This document shows, in pieces, positions 8,285 through 15,918 of a stretch of DNA of 32,431 nt (positions are counted from its first letter, which is position 1; each line of letters begins with the position of its first letter). Below the pieces are notes generated by a model. It saw nothing but the letters and a program-made list of their open reading frames with translations, made no database searches and was not told the DNA's origin. The stretch is from contig CACOMD010000012.1 in NCBI GenBank assembly GCA_902628235.1, positions 1 to 32,431 of the forward strand, given 5' to 3'. This DNA is from an uncultured Prochlorococcus sp. (GTDB lineage: Bacteria > Cyanobacteriota > Cyanobacteriia > PCC-6307 > Cyanobiaceae). The position numbers and the translations under genes were made by a program.

Positions 8285-8668
8285 TTATAGGAGAGATGTT
8301 GGAATACCTTTTGATATTAGAGCTAATCTCCTCGCTCTCACAAGAAAAGGAAATATAAATTTTGTTCTTTTACTAGATTTAAAAGTTGTTGACAAAATCT
8401 CTAGCAATCTACTTGAAGGTCGGTTTATGAGTTTACAAATAGTGTTGATAGCATTTGCTCCATGGAGTATTTCTTTATTTTTAATTAAAATCGCACCTTT
8501 GTCTAGATCGTACCCTTTTTTAAGTAAATCTCTTATTAATTCAGGATTTTTTCTTCCATCTAGTATTGATATATTTTTTATTTTGCTTTTTAATTCAAGT
8601 AGTTCAGCAAAATGATTACAAAAGGGGCATTCCCCATCGTAAATAAAGATAAGTGTTGATTCTTTCAT
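8285..8668 (-). CDS. DCC-family thiol-disulfide oxidoreductase-like protein (DUF393)
   Basis: A 127-residue protein of the DCC family (DUF393), named for the start DGxCxxC: here YDGECPFCNHF with Cys14 and Cys17. The middle (GYDLDKGAILIKNKEILHGANAI) matches the family's strand that follows the redox helix, and the C-terminus (FPFLVRARRLALISKGIP) resembles the RxRY-like end of many members. The fold is thioredoxin-like and the CxxC pair is presumed redox-active in the cytoplasm or at the membrane face. Partner unknown. It is a single gene with about 100 bases free on each side; ATG 8668 is the only good start. Confidence 0.9.
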   Translation of the reverse strand: MKESTLIFIYDGECPFCNHFAELLELKSKIKNISILDGRKNPELIRDLLKKGYDLDKGAILIKNKEILHGANAINTICKLINRPSSRLLEILSTTFKSSKRTKFIFPFLVRARRLALISKGIPTSLL

Positions 8669-8822
8669 ATAATATTTTTATTAATAATAAACATTTTTTG
8701 TCATTAATGGATGAATTCAATTTTTTAAATAAGAGGTTTAAAAGTAAATTTAAATAATTTTTTAGTAAATTTTTTAAGCATTATTAATTAATAATTACTA
8801 AATTTAGTTCAATTACAAAGAA

Positions 8823-9038
8823 ATGTCTCAATATAGTAATTTCAGTCATGAAAATCTGTATGCTTATCCCGAGATAAATGTTCTTAAAATTATGAATTTA
8901 TTAGCTTCATTCGCTTTAGGCGGTTTTAACCCATGGGCCGCTGGATTTGGTATAGGATCACTAGTCCTATTTGGATTAGTTGGTTTAATTGCTGGTCCTA
9001 ATTTGTCAAAATTTGACTCTGAGGCAAATCAAGATTAA
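8823..9038 (+). CDS. small membrane protein, 71 aa
   Basis: Not recognised. 71 residues starting at ATG 8823. The N-terminal 20 residues are polar with several Tyr, Asn and Ser. They are followed by a hydrophobic region rich in Gly and Leu (about 24-60, LLASFALGGFNPWAAGFGIG then LVLFGLVGLIAGP) that can form two closely spaced helices, with a short acidic tail. It has its own Rho-independent terminator 22 bases after the stop, so it is probably transcribed alone. Glycine-rich paired helices suggest packing in a membrane complex, but there is no family match. Confidence 0.7.
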   Translation: MSQYSNFSHENLYAYPEINVLKIMNLLASFALGGFNPWAAGFGIGSLVLFGLVGLIAGPNLSKFDSEANQD

Positions 9039-9060
9039 TAAATATAATCGAATTAATATA

Positions 9061-9088
9061 AAAAGGCTCAATTAGAGCCTTTTTTTTT
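9061..9088 (+). terminator. Rho-independent terminator
   Basis: Arms AAAAGGCTC and GAGCCTTTT enclose a five-base loop AATTA and run directly into a tract of T. It lies 22 bases after the stop of the 71-aa membrane protein. It is one of the two clearest intrinsic terminators in the window. Confidence 0.9.
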
Positions 9089-9138
9089 AACACTTTTCTT
9101 AAAATATTTTTATTGTATTAATAGCTTTTAAATAATCA

Positions 9139-9414
9139 ATGTTTATTAATCCTCTATCCCCCTTCACTTTTTTAAAAATTTCTAGCCTTAAAGCAACAAG
9201 CCTGATTTTATTTGTTCTTTTACTAAAGTCTAATCTTTTAAGACTTAAAGGCGGTTTGATAGGTGGATTATTTGCTCTGATCTTATTATCAGGCATAGTT
9301 ATATCTTCTTCAATCGCTGCTGGATCAATAATTTATGCATTAAAGATTAAAAATGATAATAATTCAAACAAAGATGTAGACGTCGAAGATAAATTAGAGG
9401 CTGTAAATATATAA
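9139..9414 (+). CDS. small membrane protein, 91 aa
   Basis: Not recognised. 91 residues from ATG 9139. It has two hydrophobic segments: about 17-31 (SLKATSLILFVLLLKS) and a stronger Gly/Ile-rich one at about 38-66 (GGLIGGLFALILLSGIVISS). A charged tail rich in Asn, Asp and Glu follows (NDNNSNKDVDVEDKLEA). The acidic tail after the second helix suggests a membrane anchor with a cytoplasmic end. The opposite strand carries a 65-codon frame over the same region, which I treat as a shadow. The gene stands alone after the terminator at 9061-9088. Confidence 0.6.
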   Translation: MFINPLSPFTFLKISSLKATSLILFVLLLKSNLLRLKGGLIGGLFALILLSGIVISSSIAAGSIIYALKIKNDNNSNKDVDVEDKLEAVNI

Positions 9415-9527
9415 ATGTTTTTATCTTTTATGATTTATATTTTGATTATTGACTAGTAAATTAAGTTTATAAAATTAAAGGTAAATTCAACTTTAAAATA
9501 TGTTTTTTTTAATTAATAAAGAGGACT

Positions 9528-9845
9528 TTAGGTCATACTTTCAAATAATTTTTTATGGTAATCAACTACATTTTGGCAGCTTATGACCGGAGTGAATTCC
9601 ATATGAATACCGAATTTTGCTCTCCAAGGTGCAAAATGCTCGAAAATTTCCTTATCACTAAATGCTTTGCACAAGCAAACAACTCTTCCTTCTCCAGGAG
9701 CATGAACTCTGAAAAGCATTTCAAATTTTTCATTTTTATCTGATTTTGCTATTTCACCACTTTCCCAAGCTTGAATGAATTCTTGGTAACCTTTGACTTG
9801 ATTATCAATATCTGTAAATTGACAATCTGCTAGAAACAATTGCAT
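9528..9845 (-). CDS. DUF3303 family protein
   Basis: A 105-residue single-domain soluble protein that fits DUF3303, a ferredoxin-like dimeric alpha/beta-barrel family common in marine cyanobacteria. The typical landmarks are the N-terminal strand MQLFLADCQF, the helix YQEFIQAWESGEI, the central LFRVHAPGEGRVVCLCKA strand pair and the end EFTPVISCQNVVDYHKKL. Members are small cytoplasmic proteins of unknown role; the fold class includes many monooxygenase-like proteins, but no catalytic residue can be named. The start is ATG 9845. It is a single gene on the minus strand. Confidence 0.75.
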   Translation of the reverse strand: MQLFLADCQFTDIDNQVKGYQEFIQAWESGEIAKSDKNEKFEMLFRVHAPGEGRVVCLCKAFSDKEIFEHFAPWRAKFGIHMEFTPVISCQNVVDYHKKLFESMT

Positions 9846-9947
9846 TAAAAAAAAAATAATTATTTAAATATTATGCAAATATTTTATTTTTTGTTGTTAA
9901 GTTTTCGTATAAAGATCTTTATTATGATTTAGTAATACTTTTAGAAA

Positions 9948-10100
9948 TTAGATTAAGTAGGAAGATAAAAATTCTAAAAATTTACCAATATCTTTTTTAT
10001 ATAAGCTATCAGTAAATTTTAATGAAAAAAACTCGTTATCAATAATATCATTACTTCTTTTCTCGAACTCTTCATTTTCATGAACTCTTATATGATTCAT
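9948..10100 (-). CDS. small hypothetical protein, 50 aa
   Basis: A short gene read directly: ATG at 10100 and TAA at 9948-9950. The 50-residue product (MNHIRVHENEEFEKRSND ... KFLEFLSSYLI) is acidic at the front and helical, with no membrane segment. The pattern of a His/Arg/Glu-rich start and a hydrophobic amphipathic end looks like a real small protein rather than random translation. There is no family match. It lies about 100 bases upstream (in the minus-strand sense) of the DUF3303 gene. Confidence 0.5.
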   Translation of the reverse strand: MNHIRVHENEEFEKRSNDIIDNEFFSLKFTDSLYKKDIGKFLEFLSSYLI

Positions 10101-10238
10101 TATTTAATTTGATTCATACCTAAAATTTAAACAAATATTCTTAAAAGGCAATTTTCGTTACATAATTACATTTTAAATTTCTTTTTTATTGACTACATAA
10201 AAAAAAATTAAATAAGAGATTTATTTAAGATATTATAA

Positions 10239-10334
10239 ATGTCACTAAGCATGAAAATATTGGTATTAATCTTAACCATAATTAAGATGTTGTCAGCGAG
10301 TCATTTAATGGTAACCAAGGCTCTCTGCGATTAA
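10239..10334 (+). CDS. possible 31-aa hydrophobic peptide
   Basis: ATG 10239 opens a 31-codon frame ending at TAA 10332-10334 (MSLSMKILVLILTIIKML ... VTKALCD). A second start, MKILVL..., lies at codon 5. The product is a short hydrophobic helix with a C-terminal Cys-Asp. The local base composition is less extreme than in the flanking spacer, which hints at selection. A TTGACT box at 10189-10194 lies upstream, but the -10 is weak. Whether it is translated cannot be settled from this sequence alone. Confidence 0.4.
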   Translation: MSLSMKILVLILTIIKMLSASHLMVTKALCD

Positions 10335-10350
10335 TTCTTATTGGTAACCA
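10309..10350. repeat. two direct copies of the near-palindrome TGGTAACCA
   Basis: TGGTAACCA occurs at 10309-10317 and 10342-10350, 33 bases from start to start, or about three helical turns. Each copy is symmetric except at its central base. The first lies inside the possible 31-aa peptide gene, the second eight bases after its stop. The spacing would suit a dimeric or cooperative DNA-binding protein, but chance is not excluded. Confidence 0.35.
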
Positions 10351-10355
10351 AAAAA

Positions 10356-10454
10356 TTATAGTGTATAAACTAACTTTGCGAATGTTCCGATAAATGTTGG
10401 CAAAATAAATCTTTCTGCATATAAAAAATAACCTGATAAAAAATAAATTAACAA
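10356..10454 (-). CDS. possible 32-aa membrane peptide (weak)
   Basis: On the minus strand a frame from TTG 10454 to TAA 10356-10358 gives a hydrophobic 32-residue peptide (MLIYFLSGYFLYAERF ... KLVYTL), and the frame is open for 11 further codons upstream without an ATG. The aromatic-rich helix followed by a polar break and a second hydrophobic stretch could be a miniature membrane protein. The lack of an ATG and of a Shine-Dalgarno sequence keeps confidence low. Confidence 0.25.
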   Translation of the reverse strand: MLIYFLSGYFLYAERFILPTFIGTFAKLVYTL

Positions 10455-10518
10455 TAGTAGGATCCTAATAAATATTTTTAAATTTCTTTATTTAAAAGTC
10501 ATTTTTTAATGTATTAAT

Positions 10519-10980
10519 CTATAAAATTTTAGACATCCTAAATCTTTCAAATATCAAACCTTTAATATATACTTTTTCTTTACAATCTATTTCCCAATTT
10601 TTTTTAAGAAGTAATTTATAACTTATTAAACTAGCTTCTGTTTTTAACTTATTTATACCTGACTTCAAAGCATCTCTCTCAATAGAATTGAGAATCATGG
10701 ACCCAAAACCCTTCCTTTTAAATTTTCCTCTTATATATAAAAGTGATAATCTATTATCAGGGTATCTAGTCGCAAAACCAATAATCTTATTATTAAAAAT
10801 AAGCTTTGAACCCTTTCCTTTCAGGAGTGATTTTTCAAATTCTGAATTTTCCCATGCTTGACAAGCCCATGCAAATTTATGTTCTTTACTATAAATATTT
10901 TCATCAATTGAAATAACTGAATCAAAATAGACTTCTTTAAGCTTTAGTTGATCTTTTTTTGTTATTTGTTTTAATTTCAT
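10519..10980 (-). CDS. GNAT-family N-acetyltransferase
   Basis: A 153-residue protein with the GNAT fold. The acetyl-CoA pyrophosphate loop is RGKFKRKGFGS (about 84-94, the R/QxxGxG/A motif), preceded by the strand LSLLYI and followed by helix MILNSIERDALKSG. The later strand-helix KLKTEASLISYKLLLKKNWEI is typical of motif B. It transfers an acetyl group from acetyl-CoA to an unknown small molecule or protein amine in the cytoplasm. It is divergent from the S51 peptidase gene with 19 bases between the two start codons, so their promoters must overlap each other's coding start. Confidence 0.88.
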   Translation of the reverse strand: MKLKQITKKDQLKLKEVYFDSVISIDENIYSKEHKFAWACQAWENSEFEKSLLKGKGSKLIFNNKIIGFATRYPDNRLSLLYIRGKFKRKGFGSMILNSIERDALKSGINKLKTEASLISYKLLLKKNWEIDCKEKVYIKGLIFERFRMSKIL

Positions 10981-10999
10981 ATAGTTAATACTTTAAGAC

Positions 11000-11677
11000 A
11001 TGATTAGTCAAAATATTGTGGCAATAGGTGGCGGTGGTTTTGGAAGATCATTAGGTAATTTAAAGATTGAAAAATATATTGTTTCTTTAGTAAATAAAAA
11101 AGTGCCAAAAATATGCTTCCTTCCAACTGCTTCTGGAGATGATGATTTATATAAATTAAATTTCTATAGAGCTTTTTCAAAATTAAATTGTGAAATCTCT
11201 CATATTGACTTTTTTTCAAGAACAGAACAACTTGATGAAAAAATTTTAAGTCAAGATATTGTTTATGTTGGTGGAGGTAATACAAAAAGTATGTTAGCTG
11301 TCTGGAAAGACTGGAATTTAAATTTAATTTTGAAAAAAGCTTATGATAATGGAATTATTATGAGTGGAGTAAGTGCAGGTGCAATATGTTGGTTTGAAAA
11401 GGGAATTACAGATTCTTATGCAAATAGACTTGAAATATTAGATTGCCTGGGATTTGTAAAAGGTATCGCTTGTCCACATTTTGATGAAGAAAAAGAGCGA
11501 GAACCTTATGTGAATGATTTAATAAATAGAGATTTAATAGATTCTTGCATATGTATTGAAGGATATAGTGCATTACATATTAATCAAAATGAATTTAAAA
11601 CAATTAATTTTGGCGAAAATAAACAATGTTTTAAACTTTATAGAGAAAATAATAAAATTTTAAAAAAGATTTTCTAA
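11000..11677 (+). CDS. peptidase family S51 protein (dipeptidase E-like)
   Basis: A 225-residue protein of peptidase family S51 (dipeptidase E and cyanophycinase relatives). The nucleophile elbow is GVSAG with Ser125 (SGVSAGAICWF). Other family marks are the N-terminal VAIGGGGFG, the LPTASGD strand and the VGGGNTKSML block at 90-99. His158 in CPHFDEEKERE is the likely triad histidine. Dipeptidase E cleaves Asp-Xaa dipeptides in the cytoplasm. The length and lack of a cyanophycinase-specific extension fit the PepE/YgaJ-like group better than cyanophycinase, but the exact substrate cannot be read. It is transcribed toward the symporter gene 60 bases downstream, so peptide breakdown and amino-acid uptake could be linked. 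Confidence 0.9.
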   Translation: MISQNIVAIGGGGFGRSLGNLKIEKYIVSLVNKKVPKICFLPTASGDDDLYKLNFYRAFSKLNCEISHIDFFSRTEQLDEKILSQDIVYVGGGNTKSMLAVWKDWNLNLILKKAYDNGIIMSGVSAGAICWFEKGITDSYANRLEILDCLGFVKGIACPHFDEEKEREPYVNDLINRDLIDSCICIEGYSALHINQNEFKTINFGENKQCFKLYRENNKILKKIF

Positions 11678-11737
11678 TCAAAAATTAGCTTTTTAAAATT
11701 TTATAGGCTATAAATCAACTAGAAAAATTTTTTTAAT

Positions 11738-13078
11738 TTGGAACAACAATCTATTCAAAGAGAAGAGTGGAACTCAAAAATTGGTTTTATTCTTGCCGCA
11801 GTTGGAAGTGCTGTTGGTTTAGGGAATTTATGGGGTTTTGCTTATAGATCTTCCCAAGGAGGGGGAGCAGCTTTTGTTTTACTATATATTTTTGTTGTTT
11901 TAGTTGTTGGAATTCCTATTTTTGTTGCTGAATTTTCTTTGGGAAGAAACACAAATACGAGTGCAGTTTTAGCACCAATAAAGGCTGCAGGGAAAAAATG
12001 GATAGCTTTAGGTTTTCTTTTTTTAATAGCTCCTCTTGCAATAGCTTCTTATTATGCAGTAATTATGGGTTGGACTGCAGATATTTTCTATCAATCATTA
12101 TTTGTTGGATTACCGGAAAATATGGATCAGGCGGGAGAATTATTTAATCTTATTCATAATGGATCACGAGATTTTATTGGACAAATTTTTAGTTTAGCCC
12201 TTGCCTTATATATCGTTTCTGGAGGAATTCGAAAAGGTATTGAGAAATTAAATAAAATCTGTATGCCAATTTTATTTATTATTCTTTTAGGTCTTGTTAT
12301 TTGGTCTGCTTTTTTAGGCAATGCAGGAGAAGGGTATAGAAATTTTTTATTCAATTTTGATTTAAGTCAATTGGCTAATTCAACTACGATAAGGAATGCT
12401 TTTAGCCAAGCATTTTTCTCTTTGAGCTTAGGAATAGGAATAATGATTACTTATGCCTCTTATTTAAATAAAAAAAGTAATTTAACTAAGCAAGCTATAC
12501 AAATTGCTTCATTAGATACAGCTGTTGGTCTAATGGCAGGATTAATAACATTTCCCATAATTTTCACCTTCGGTTTAAACGAGACTATAAGTAAAAGCAC
12601 AATAGCTACTCTTTTCATAACAATTCCTTCGGGACTAGGTCAATATGGATTTATTGGAAGATTAGTAGCTATCCTATTTTTTGGATTGGCTTATATAGCT
12701 GCAATTACCTCTTTAATTTCTCTAATTGAAATTCCAGTATCCACACTTATTGATAAATTTAAAATAACGAGAAATAAGGCTTCTTTAATAACAATCATTG
12801 TTACTTTTTTGTTGGGGATTCCCTCCGCGATAAGTACAGACTTATTAAGTAATATTGACGCCATAGCGAATGTTTTACTAATACTGGGAGGTTTTCTAGT
12901 TTGTTTCCTAATGGGATGGGTGTTACCAAAGACACTTGATGAAGAATTAACTAATTCTGGCTCATCATTATTTACTAGAAACTATTTAAAATTTATGTTG
13001 AAATACATAACACCTACCATAGTTGCATGGGGACTAATTATCAGTATTTATGATTTATTCAATGATTGGATTGCTTAA
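11738..13078 (+). CDS. sodium-dependent transporter, neurotransmitter:sodium symporter (NSS/SNF) family
   Basis: A 446-residue integral membrane protein of the NSS (SNF) family, the LeuT-like Na+-coupled carriers of amino acids and related solutes. The family signature is clear in helix 1 (GSAVGLGNLWGFAY), with the unwound substrate and Na+ site at GLGNLW. About eleven to twelve hydrophobic segments follow, in agreement with bacterial members. The start is TTG 11738 (MEQQSIQREEW), which places the short polar N-terminus correctly before helix 1. Conserved Ser/Thr positions of the second Na+ site probably lie in ITSLISLIEIP. The substrate is unknown; bacterial members carry amino acids. The gene follows the S51 peptidase on the same strand. 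Confidence 0.95.
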   Translation: MEQQSIQREEWNSKIGFILAAVGSAVGLGNLWGFAYRSSQGGGAAFVLLYIFVVLVVGIPIFVAEFSLGRNTNTSAVLAPIKAAGKKWIALGFLFLIAPLAIASYYAVIMGWTADIFYQSLFVGLPENMDQAGELFNLIHNGSRDFIGQIFSLALALYIVSGGIRKGIEKLNKICMPILFIILLGLVIWSAFLGNAGEGYRNFLFNFDLSQLANSTTIRNAFSQAFFSLSLGIGIMITYASYLNKKSNLTKQAIQIASLDTAVGLMAGLITFPIIFTFGLNETISKSTIATLFITIPSGLGQYGFIGRLVAILFFGLAYIAAITSLISLIEIPVSTLIDKFKITRNKASLITIIVTFLLGIPSAISTDLLSNIDAIANVLLILGGFLVCFLMGWVLPKTLDEELTNSGSSLFTRNYLKFMLKYITPTIVAWGLIISIYDLFNDWIA

Positions 13079-13101
13079 ATGATTAAACTATTTTTCAGAT
13101 T

Positions 13102-13506
13102 TTAAATTTCCTCATTTTTTGCTATTGATGTAAATTCAACTCCTTGATATTTGATAAAAGAGGCTGTCCATATTTCTTTAGATAAATTTCCTAAATATTG
13201 AAGAAATTGAGAAGTATCGCCATCTCTTATCCATTCAGCTTTAATAAATGGCAATTCTTTCTGCATTCTTTTTGGGTGCATATGAACTAATAAAAGACCT
13301 TTATCTTCTGATAATCTTTTAATTGCTCCATCATCACTTCTCTGGAATAATCTAAGTAAGAGATTTAAAACTACATCATTTGCAAGATTCTTAAAGTTTT
13401 CTTTATCTTCTATGTTTAGTTTAATTTCCTTTCCGCCAAGAGGCATTGACCTTTCGTTATTTTGCTCAATCAGTGCAATTGCAATTAAATAATCTTGGCT
13501 AGCCAT
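13102..13506 (-). CDS. conserved-looking hypothetical protein, 134 aa
   Basis: Not recognised with certainty. A 134-residue soluble alpha/beta protein starting at ATG 13506 (MASQDYLIAIALIEQNNERSMPLGG). It has a helix-rich middle (NLANDVVLNLLLRLFQRSDDGAIKRL), then LLLVHMHPKRMQKELPFIKAEWI, and ends with a hydrophobic strand-helix unit. The richer GC, fewer Lys/Asn and well-formed helices compared with the neighbours suggest a conserved picocyanobacterial core protein. It converges on the symporter gene with 23 bases between stops. No catalytic motif or membrane helix is seen. Confidence 0.7.
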   Translation of the reverse strand: MASQDYLIAIALIEQNNERSMPLGGKEIKLNIEDKENFKNLANDVVLNLLLRLFQRSDDGAIKRLSEDKGLLLVHMHPKRMQKELPFIKAEWIRDGDTSQFLQYLGNLSKEIWTASFIKYQGVEFTSIAKNEEI

Positions 13507-13929
13507 ATGTTTTATAAATCAATTAGCTTTTATTGTAGCTCTTAACATACTTGAAATTACGTTTAATTTTGATATGAGCTAAATTTTAGGAATTTTGTTT
13601 TTATTTTTTCTTTATTTTATTAAAGATTGAAACTTATATCTTTTATAAAAACCTAAAGATAAATCATGAAAAATTTATTATTTCTTATTTATATTTATCT
13701 TTGTTATTTTGCTTTTTTTTGGCTAGCAATTCTTTCATATAATAAATGATACTATTTTCTTTAAATATTGATAAAAAATATAAATTATTACACATTTCAA
13801 AAATTGCTGACTTCAAAATTTAAAAGAAGAGTATAAAGTAACGCTTTAAAATAAAGAATATTAAGTGATGCTTGTATTCAGTAATCTTTTTTAATTATTA
13901 TTAATTTGTATATTTTCATTTCTTATTTA
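13507..13929. other. gene-poor spacer holding one membrane-peptide gene
   Basis: Apart from the 27-aa peptide frame at 13666-13749, this spacer has no open frame worth calling, no terminator-like hairpin with a T tract and no tRNA. It is strongly AT-rich, with scattered A and T runs. It separates the core-like 134-aa gene from the unusual three-gene set that follows, and could hold the promoter for that set. Confidence 0.6.
13666..13749 (+). CDS. possible 27-aa membrane peptide
   Basis: ATG 13666 to TGA 13747-13749 encodes 27 residues: MKNLLF, then an uninterrupted aromatic-rich helix (IYIYLCYFAFFWLAIL), ending SYNK. The positive start, single helix and polar end make a textbook one-helix membrane peptide oriented with its N-terminus inside. 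Many membrane-complex subunits of cyanobacteria have this size, but it matches none I know. AT-rich spacer rarely yields such a clean helix, yet T-rich DNA does favour Phe, Leu, Ile and Tyr, so chance remains possible. Confidence 0.4.
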   Translation: MKNLLFLIYIYLCYFAFFWLAILSYNK

Positions 13930-14748
13930 ATGTTTAACAACTTTAGAGTTGAAATATCTTTTAAAGATTTAGATCAATTACAAAAAAAGTTGGACTTTTG
14001 TTTACAGAAGAAAATTCACAAAATAAATATTCCTTGTAAAGGCAATATTAAAAAAGAATTTTTATTAGAAGTAGTTAAATTTATAGGACTTAAATATAAA
14101 AATTTAGATGTAATTTACCACTACAGCTTATTTCATCAATTTCATAAGAATATTTACCTTTCATATCAATGGTTTTTAAACTTTCTAGAATTAAATAAAC
14201 TTTATAATAATAATAATCAAATACTCTTAGTTTCTGGTTCAAGAAAAAGAAATGAATTTCAAGTATCGGATATATTGGAAAAATTAAAATATGATTTAAC
14301 TAAAAATGTAAACTTTGGAGTGGCATTCAATCCTTATTTCCTTGAAGATAAGGATTGTAAAATCGAGAGAAATAGATTAATTGATAAATTAAATTCTGAT
14401 TTTGTTAATTCTATTTGGTTGCAATTTGGCTCAGAGATAAATCTACTTGAAAGAGAAATAAATTTTTTTAATAAAAAAATATTTAATTCTCAACAATTTA
14501 TTGATAATGAAATAAAGATTTATGGGAGTCTATTTATCCCATCTAAGCAATTTCTTGCAAGATTTAAATTTAGACCATGGAGGGGCGTTTATTTATCTAA
14601 TAAATACTTAAATTCACTAGAAGAATCAACTATAATTACAAAAAATATTATAGATTTTTATTTATTTAATAATGTTATTCCCTTAGTAGAAACTGAATTA
14701 TCTACTGAAAAACAATTTGTCGAAGCTCAAAATTTTATTAATTTATGA
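13930..14748 (+). CDS. diverged methylenetetrahydrofolate-reductase-like TIM-barrel protein
   Basis: A 272-residue protein that, by my reading, follows the order of MTHFR (MetF) segments. VIYHYSLFHQ (61-70) corresponds to the barrel strand containing PHLTC in E. coli MetF. QILLVSGSRKRNEFQVSDIL (97-116) corresponds to VALRGD...YASDLV, and NFGVAFNPYF (128-137) to ISVAAYPEVH. The stretch at 146-180 corresponds to LKRKVDAGANRAITQFFFD, and IYGSLFIPS (198-206) to IIPGILPVS. The catalytic Asp of RGD is missing, so folate reduction is doubtful. The protein is very AT-coded and lysine/asparagine rich. I chose ATG 13930 over TTG 13906. It lies 15 bases before an FAD-oxidoreductase gene, so the two form an operon. 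Homology is by eye; a fold search should confirm it. Confidence 0.65.
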   Translation: MFNNFRVEISFKDLDQLQKKLDFCLQKKIHKINIPCKGNIKKEFLLEVVKFIGLKYKNLDVIYHYSLFHQFHKNIYLSYQWFLNFLELNKLYNNNNQILLVSGSRKRNEFQVSDILEKLKYDLTKNVNFGVAFNPYFLEDKDCKIERNRLIDKLNSDFVNSIWLQFGSEINLLEREINFFNKKIFNSQQFIDNEIKIYGSLFIPSKQFLARFKFRPWRGVYLSNKYLNSLEESTIITKNIIDFYLFNNVIPLVETELSTEKQFVEAQNFINL

Positions 14749-14763
14749 CTTTCATATAAATTT

Positions 14764-15918
14764 ATGGAAATTATTTATGATTTAGTTGTAATTGGAGGAG
14801 GCATATCAACCTCCACCTTTATTTCAAATATTTTAAAAAAAGGTTTTAAGGGGAAGATAGCTATTGTTGAAGCAGGTAGAGGTTTAGGTGGTAGATGTAG
14901 TACAAGATATAGTCAAAAAGATAAAAAACTTGCTTTAAATCATGGCTGCCCTAATTTTAATGTTAAATATTCTCTAAAAAATCCCTCTCTTAATGAATTT
15001 ATAAGAGAACTCTTAGATAAAAATCTTATAAAAAATTTAGAAAATTCATGTTTTGAATTAGATGATAATTATAAATTTTCAGAGAACTATAAAAATTACT
15101 TTTATTTTGGGAATGTTTATACATCTACATGCAATATGAGTAAACTTGTAGAAAATCTAATTAACCTTTACAACACAGAAAATCAAATTGATTTTTATTT
15201 TGAAACTTTGATTGTTAAATTAAATTTTTATTCCAAATTATGGAATATCATATCAAATAAAAATAAAAAAATTGTTGGCAAATTTTTAGTCTGCTCTAGT
15301 AATCTCTTATTACACAAGAGATCATTAGAAATATTAAATGTAAGTGAAATTCCTCTAAGAAAAGCCATAAATAAAAAAAATATCAAAATAGATGAAATAA
15401 TTAAGCTTACAAATAAACAAGAATATATAAAAAGAATTAATTTTTTAATTTTTACTAAAAAAAATTATAAATTAGAAGGGATTTTTGATAAAGATATTAT
15501 TCATTTTATTTTTAATGATAAATCGCAAGAAGAAATTGGATTTGAAAGAATAATATTTCAAAAACAATTTGATAATAGTCTTGGGATAGTAATACATACA
15601 AGACATATGGAATCTACTATAAATACCTATGAGCGAGAAGGTAAAGAATTTTTATATCAATTTATATCAAAAAAATTAAATAATTTTTTAATTAGTAACT
15701 ATGTTACTTCTAAGAATCTTTTATTTGATGATATTTCAAAAATGAATTGGAGGGCATCACAACCTATTGGAGAAGGGATCCCTGAAAGACTTCAAATATG
15801 TGAAGAATATAATATTGGCTTTTGCGGAGATTGGTTTCAAATAGAAGGCTATGGCTCTGTTCTGGGTGCTATTTTTAGTGGTTTAAAATTATCAAATAAG
15901 TTTATTGAATTTTATTAG
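14764..15918 (+). CDS. FAD-dependent oxidoreductase, renalase/amine-oxidase-like
   Basis: A 384-residue flavoprotein. The N-terminal dinucleotide-binding fold is VVIGGGIST (8-16) with acidic Glu36 at the end of strand 2. It is followed by the GxGGRxxT-type motif GRGLGGRCSTR (38-48) seen in monoamine-oxidase and renalase-like enzymes. The C-terminal FAD motif is NIGFCGDWF ... GYGSVLGAIFSGLKL. The middle is Asn/Lys/Ile rich and poorly conserved-looking. It should be soluble and oxidise an unknown small molecule. The start ATG 14764 lies 15 bases after the MTHFR-like gene, so cotranscription is likely. Its last 17 bases overlap the convergent kinase gene. The pairing with a flavin-type barrel protein suggests both act on one substrate, which is inference. 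Confidence 0.88.
   Translation: MEIIYDLVVIGGGISTSTFISNILKKGFKGKIAIVEAGRGLGGRCSTRYSQKDKKLALNHGCPNFNVKYSLKNPSLNEFIRELLDKNLIKNLENSCFELDDNYKFSENYKNYFYFGNVYTSTCNMSKLVENLINLYNTENQIDFYFETLIVKLNFYSKLWNIISNKNKKIVGKFLVCSSNLLLHKRSLEILNVSEIPLRKAINKKNIKIDEIIKLTNKQEYIKRINFLIFTKKNYKLEGIFDKDIIHFIFNDKSQEEIGFERIIFQKQFDNSLGIVIHTRHMESTINTYEREGKEFLYQFISKKLNNFLISNYVTSKNLLFDDISKMNWRASQPIGEGIPERLQICEEYNIGFCGDWFQIEGYGSVLGAIFSGLKLSNKFIEFY

Noticed and set aside
9099..9296. 65-codon basic frame opposite the 91-aa membrane protein
   Set aside because: Its Lys/Arg/Pro composition is what the antisense of a hydrophobic gene gives; the plus-strand frame is longer and has a sensible membrane layout.
13930..14748. Annotation of the MTHFR-like protein as true MetF
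   Set aside because: Segment order fits, but the catalytic Asp motif and the N-terminal FEFFPP-type strand are not preserved, so the enzyme name would be unsafe.
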